A stretch of 64,000 nucleotides of DNA, from positions 1-64,000 of the forward strand of contig JAIBAN010000017.1 of NCBI GenBank assembly GCA_019695185.1, in the 5' to 3' direction. Below the pieces are notes generated by a model. It was given only the letters and a program-made list of their open reading frames with translations, had not been told where the DNA came from and did no database searches. The first letter of the stretch is position 1. Each line of letters begins with the position of its first letter. Of the stretch, positions 62,103-64,000 are shown in pieces. Source of the stretch: Blastocatellia bacterium. GTDB lineage: Bacteria > Acidobacteriota > Blastocatellia > Chloracidobacteriales > Chloracidobacteriaceae. A program made the position numbers and the translations under genes.

Positions 62103-64000
62103 TCAACTTTTGGCCGGCAATCGGATTTCAATTCTGGTTCCCTGGTGAGGCTGGCTCTGAATCCGCAACTGCCCCCCCAGACAGGACTTGATTCTCTCAC
62201 TCAGATTGCGGAGGGCAACGCCGGCATGCCGGTCTGAGTTTTTCGGCTCCGTTTCAGTTCCCATCAGTTCCAGTGTTTTCGCATCGAATCCGATTCCGTC
62301 ATCCGCCACCGTCACCCACAGCCAGCCATCAGCCAATCCGGCAGTGACCTGAATTTCTCCTTTGCCCATTTTGGGCTCCAGCCCGTGATGGAGGGCATTT
62401 TCAATCAGGGGTTGAATCAACATCGGGAGAATCAACACAGACCGGCAGGCTTCCGGGACGTTCACCGCTATCGAAATCCGGTCACCAAACCGGGCTTGGG
62501 TGATGGCCACATAGTTTTTCACAAAATCCATTTCTTCGCCCAGGGAGACGGTTTCCCGCTCGGTGCTGTCGAGTGTGTAGCGAAACATGGCAGCCAGGCT
62601 TTGCATTACGGTCCGGGCCCGGTCCGGATCAATCCGAACCAGACTATTGAGCAGATTCAAACAGTTAAAGAGAAAATGAGGATTGATTTGGGCACGCAAA
62701 GCCCGCACCTGAGCCTGGGTTGCCAATTCCCGCAAAGCCTGTTCCTGCTTCAATTGGGCTGCCTGCTCGGCCTGAGCGGAAAGCGCAAACAAGGTTCCGG
62801 CCAGTTGCGCGGCAACCCGTTCGAGGTACCGCAGGTCTTCACTAAGCACTCTGATGCCCTCGGCACCGCCCACAATTTCAAACCAGCCAAACTGTTTTGG
62901 ACCACTCGCCACCGGAACCCGCACGACCGGTGCCAGTGAATCCGGTATCAGTGAAGTCTCGGCAAAACCTGCTGGCTCCGCTTTGATAAAGGTAACTTCC
63001 TCAGCCTGAAGGATTTCCTTGAAATGCCCGCGCACCAGGTCAAGGGCGGTTGCTTCATTGGCAGCCTGTTGGACCTGACGACTGAGTGCCAAAAACAGAG
63101 CCCCATAGTCGGGCCTGCGTAACCAGACCCGATCCACCCAGGTATCCAAACCAGGACGCAGTGCCATGAAAATCGTGCTCACTGGAACCAAAAACAAAGC
63201 GGTCAGGCAAGGGGCAATCAGCCCGACAAATCCGGATTGCAACAGGGCAGGGAAGTGGTTTCCCTCAAGTGCCGTGACAACCGTCAACACCCCCGTCAAA
63301 ACAGTCAAGCCAAGAACGGTTAATCCGGTAAATGCCACGACTGCCAACCCGCGTTTGAGCAAAACGTCAAAAAACCGGAACCGGGCCTGGGTATAGGCAG
63401 GCCAGATGATCAACGGAAGCGGCAGCACCAGACAGAATACATCGTAATAGCCAACCCAGGTACTTTCCGGCCCGGCCTGTAAAAAAAACGAGGCAATAAT
63501 CAGAACCGCCTCTGCCCCGAACAAAACCGGCCAAAAAACCGACCGTCGGGTTTTCAGGGTTGCCAGCCGGTATCCCCACAACATGACCAGGAAATCAAAA
63601 ACGGCAACAATCACGCTGAGATAGGCCAGGAACGGTTGCAACCCAAGCCAGGTGGGGGTACCCAATCCGGCCCGAATGACGTACAACCGAAGCCCGCCAA
63701 TCACCATAAAGGCGGCCACGGTGGGCAGATAGACCAGGCGCACCGGCAGTTTGCGAAAAACCGAAAAAGAACCGGGAACCTCAACAATATAACAATGAGC
63801 CAGCCCTGCCAGAAGCAATAATAAAAAAGGCCGCTGCAAACCGGTCGGCATGACCAGCGGCTGAGTCCGAAAGAGGCTGTCATACATTGGATACAAAAAG
63901 ATTTGCAGGGGTAACAGGGCATACCAGCCGGCCCCAATTCCAAGCAGCCAGGGAAAGAGCCGCCGGGTAGGGGAGGAACGTGCCTCGCGGGCTGCAAACA
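62103..64000 (-). CDS. LytS/YpdA-type membrane sensor histidine kinase, 5' end outside window
   Basis: The reading frame stays open to the right edge (upstream residues ...LFPWLLGIGAGWYALLPLQIFLYPMYDSLF), so the gene is partial. The visible part has several hydrophobic helices, then a GAF-like region (about 62.8-63.1 kb). The PF06580 kinase core follows, with AQINPHFLFNCLNLLNSL (phosphoacceptor His) and LIQPLIENALHHGLEPK and VADDGIGFD (ATP site). It presumably phosphorylates the LytTR regulator downstream. Confidence 0.92.
   Translation of the reverse strand, partial: FAAREARSSPTRRLFPWLLGIGAGWYALLPLQIFLYPMYDSLFRTQPLVMPTGLQRPFLLLLLAGLAHCYIVEVPGSFSVFRKLPVRLVYLPTVAAFMVIGGLRLYVIRAGLGTPTWLGLQPFLAYLSVIVAVFDFLVMLWGYRLATLKTRRSVFWPVLFGAEAVLIIASFFLQAGPESTWVGYYDVFCLVLPLPLIIWPAYTQARFRFFDVLLKRGLAVVAFTGLTVLGLTVLTGVLTVVTALEGNHFPALLQSGFVGLIAPCLTALFLVPVSTIFMALRPGLDTWVDRVWLRRPDYGALFLALSRQVQQAANEATALDLVRGHFKEILQAEEVTFIKAEPAGFAETSLIPDSLAPVVRVPVASGPKQFGWFEIVGGAEGIRVLSEDLRYLERVAAQLAGTLFALSAQAEQAAQLKQEQALRELATQAQVRALRAQINPHFLFNCLNLLNSLVRIDPDRARTVMQSLAAMFRYTLDSTERETVSLGEEMDFVKNYVAITQARFGDRISIAVNVPEACRSVLILPMLIQPLIENALHHGLEPKMGKGEIQVTAGLADGWLWVTVADDGIGFDAKTLELMGTETEPKNSDRHAGVALRNLSERIKSCLGGQLRIQSQPHQGTRIEIRLPAKS

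Overview
The window reads as chromosomal DNA of a Gram-negative-type bacterium with roughly 53-55% GC. The mix of a Ser/Thr kinase fused to TPRs, a CadC-type winged-helix regulator fused to TPRs, a Gly-rich RRM protein, a Ycf46-like AAA ATPase, multihaem cytochrome fusions and both LytTR and OmpR regulators suggests Acidobacteriota. That placement is inferred from gene content only. No rRNA, tRNA or CRISPR array was seen.

Layout. 0.4-12.8 kb holds signalling genes (Ser/Thr kinase-TPR; a kinase-like protein lacking its His next to a REC-HD-GYP regulator; a winged-helix-TPR regulator), an acyl-CoA carboxyltransferase and a Gre factor. 13.4-14.9 kb is an insertion sequence with recognisable terminal repeats. 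15.0-17.3 kb is groES-groEL behind a CIRCE operator. 20.3-28.5 kb is the classic origin-proximal block mnmE-mnmG-rsmG-parA-parB-bactofilin with three parS-like sites, so oriC is probably not far away. 28.6-36.8 kb holds a Ycf46-like ATPase, an orphan DNA methyltransferase, a BlaI/BlaR1-type pair whose receptor ends in a polysaccharide-deacetylase-like domain, a compact arsenic cassette (arsI, arsN2-like, arsR) and an EAL protein.

37.2-43.3 kb carries the most unusual unit: two large adjacent redox genes. The first joins two cyclic-nucleotide-binding-type domains to four [4Fe-4S] motif sets and a His-containing membrane domain. The second joins an FHA domain, a transmembrane helix, seven CxxCH haem motifs, a second transmembrane helix, ferredoxin-type Cys motifs and a FAD/NAD(P) oxidoreductase in one chain. 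The predicted topology would carry electrons between cytoplasmic NAD(P)H and periplasmic haems, with both proteins bearing signal-sensing domains.

43.4-54.8 kb holds an orphan OmpR regulator, a CocE-type hydrolase, a tandem nitroreductase, small secreted proteins, an M28 peptidase, a TetR regulator and an isoaspartyl peptidase. 54.8-59.5 kb is a four-gene Arn-like cluster (GT2, aminotransferase, formyltransferase, GT-C-like) for a formylated amino sugar. 59.9-61.2 kb is a lone TnpB with a hairpin across its stop codon. 61.2-64.0 kb is a LytTR/LytS-type two-component pair whose kinase runs off the right edge.

A recurring feature is paired 7-bp tandem repeats in gene-end intergenic gaps. Both arms of a pair use the same heptamer in opposite orientation (GGACTGA, GGTTCAG or GAATTGA) and share the same irregularities, so each could fold into a long hairpin.
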